Of a stretch of DNA of 6,315 bases, positions 5,923 through 6,315 are shown piece after piece. The translations under genes were made by a program, and so were the position numbers. Numbering within the stretch: the stretch's first letter is position 1; each line of letters opens with the position of its first letter. A model generated the notes under the pieces. That model saw nothing but the letters and a program-made list of their open reading frames with translations. It had not been told where the DNA came from and did not search any database. The DNA comes from an uncultured Bacillota bacterium (GTDB lineage: Bacteria; Bacillota; Clostridia; Tissierellales; Tissierellaceae), in contig CALGAG010000010.1 of the NCBI GenBank assembly GCA_937951995.1, positions 1 to 6,315 of the forward strand, given 5' to 3'.

Positions 5923-6315
5923 ATGGGAATCATTTTAAAGGATATACTCAAAATGTCATGCTTTGAGAACTCCAAGCTTGTTTCAGGAATCGAGATAATT
6001 GATAGGACTGAGGTAGAAGGTATAACAATTGTTGAAAGACCCGATATTGCCAATTGGATAAAAGGAGGGGAGTTGCTCCTAACAAGCTTTTACTCCATTG
6101 AATCTGATGTAACTGCTCAAAAAAAGCTTGTGGAGGATGTTGCAAGAAATGGTGCAGCAGGAATTATAATAAAAGTCTCTGATGTAGTACCAGTGGTGTC
6201 CAATGAAATTATTGAAACAGGGAAAAGGTTGAACTTTCCGGTAATATCTATCAGCAAAGAAGTGAAATACATAGACATTCTCTATCCCGTTATGGGTTTG
6301 CTTTTCAATGAGCAG
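5923..6315 (+). CDS. PucR-type transcriptional regulator, N-terminal domain, runs off right edge
   Basis: The first 131 residues of a protein matching the N-terminal purine catabolism regulator domain of the PucR family (PF07905 type). Marks are the leading helix ILKDILKM (4-11), the LVSGIEIIDR stretch (19-28) followed by VEGITIVERPDIANWIKGGELLLT, and the later ISISKEVKYIDI near residues 108-119. Full-length family members usually have 400-550 residues and end in a PucR-type helix-turn-helix domain (PF13556), which is outside this window, so DNA binding is assumed from the family. The start ATG follows AGAGGG (5911-5916) with a 6-nt spacer. It lies 64 bp after the carbamate kinase, beyond a weak hairpin, and may be transcribed with the operon. 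Family members control purine, allantoin and ureide catabolism in Bacillus and relatives, fitting control of the adjacent allFGHK genes, perhaps through the 1033-1063 palindrome (inference). Confidence 0.85.
   Translation, partial: MGIILKDILKMSCFENSKLVSGIEIIDRTEVEGITIVERPDIANWIKGGELLLTSFYSIESDVTAQKKLVEDVARNGAAGIIIKVSDVVPVVSNEIIETGKRLNFPVISISKEVKYIDILYPVMGLLFNEQ

Noticed and set aside
1..6315. CRISPR arrays, tRNA or rRNA genes, insertion sequences
   Set aside because: No regularly spaced repeats, tRNA-like cloverleaf, rRNA-like sequence or transposase-like frame was seen.

Overview
The window looks like chromosomal DNA of a low-GC Gram-positive anaerobe or facultative anaerobe (Clostridia or related Firmicutes). 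This is inferred from strong purine-rich GGAGG-type ribosome binding sites before most genes, frequent AGA/AGG arginine and ATA isoleucine codons, and an AT-rich intergenic region. The species cannot be fixed from this sequence.

Layout: (1) Positions 1-893, minus strand, hold the first 297 codons of a polytopic permease of the L-lactate permease (LctP) family; its C-terminus lies outside the window. (2) Positions 894-1163 are a 270-bp divergent control region. It carries a perfect 31-bp inverted repeat (1033-1063), an A8 run, and candidate promoters facing both ways. (3) Positions 1164-5858, plus strand, are a tightly packed four-gene operon: fdrA/allF, ylbE/allG (DUF1116), ylbF/allH (DUF2877) and a carbamate kinase (allK/arcC-like). 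Successive junctions are an 11-nt gap, a 23-nt overlap and a direct abutment. (4) A weak hairpin follows at 5864-5889. (5) Positions 5923-6315 hold the N-terminal 131 residues of a PucR-type transcriptional regulator that runs off the right edge.

How the genes fit together: in Escherichia coli the same gene order (fdrA-ylbE-ylbF-ybcF, renamed allF-allG-allH-allK) ends the allantoin/ureide pathway. AllFGH together were shown to be oxamate carbamoyltransferase, which phosphorolyses oxalurate to oxamate and carbamoyl phosphate. Carbamate kinase then transfers the phosphate to ADP, giving ATP, CO2 and ammonia. By homology and synteny this window encodes the same ATP-yielding terminal module. The PucR-type regulator fits purine/ureide control. 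The LctP-family permease could move oxamate, a close structural analogue of lactate and pyruvate, or a related small 2-oxo or 2-hydroxy acid; that substrate is an inference. The upstream enzymes (allantoinase, allantoate amidohydrolase, ureidoglycolate dehydrogenase) are not in the window, so the physiological source of the carbamoyl donor is not shown here.
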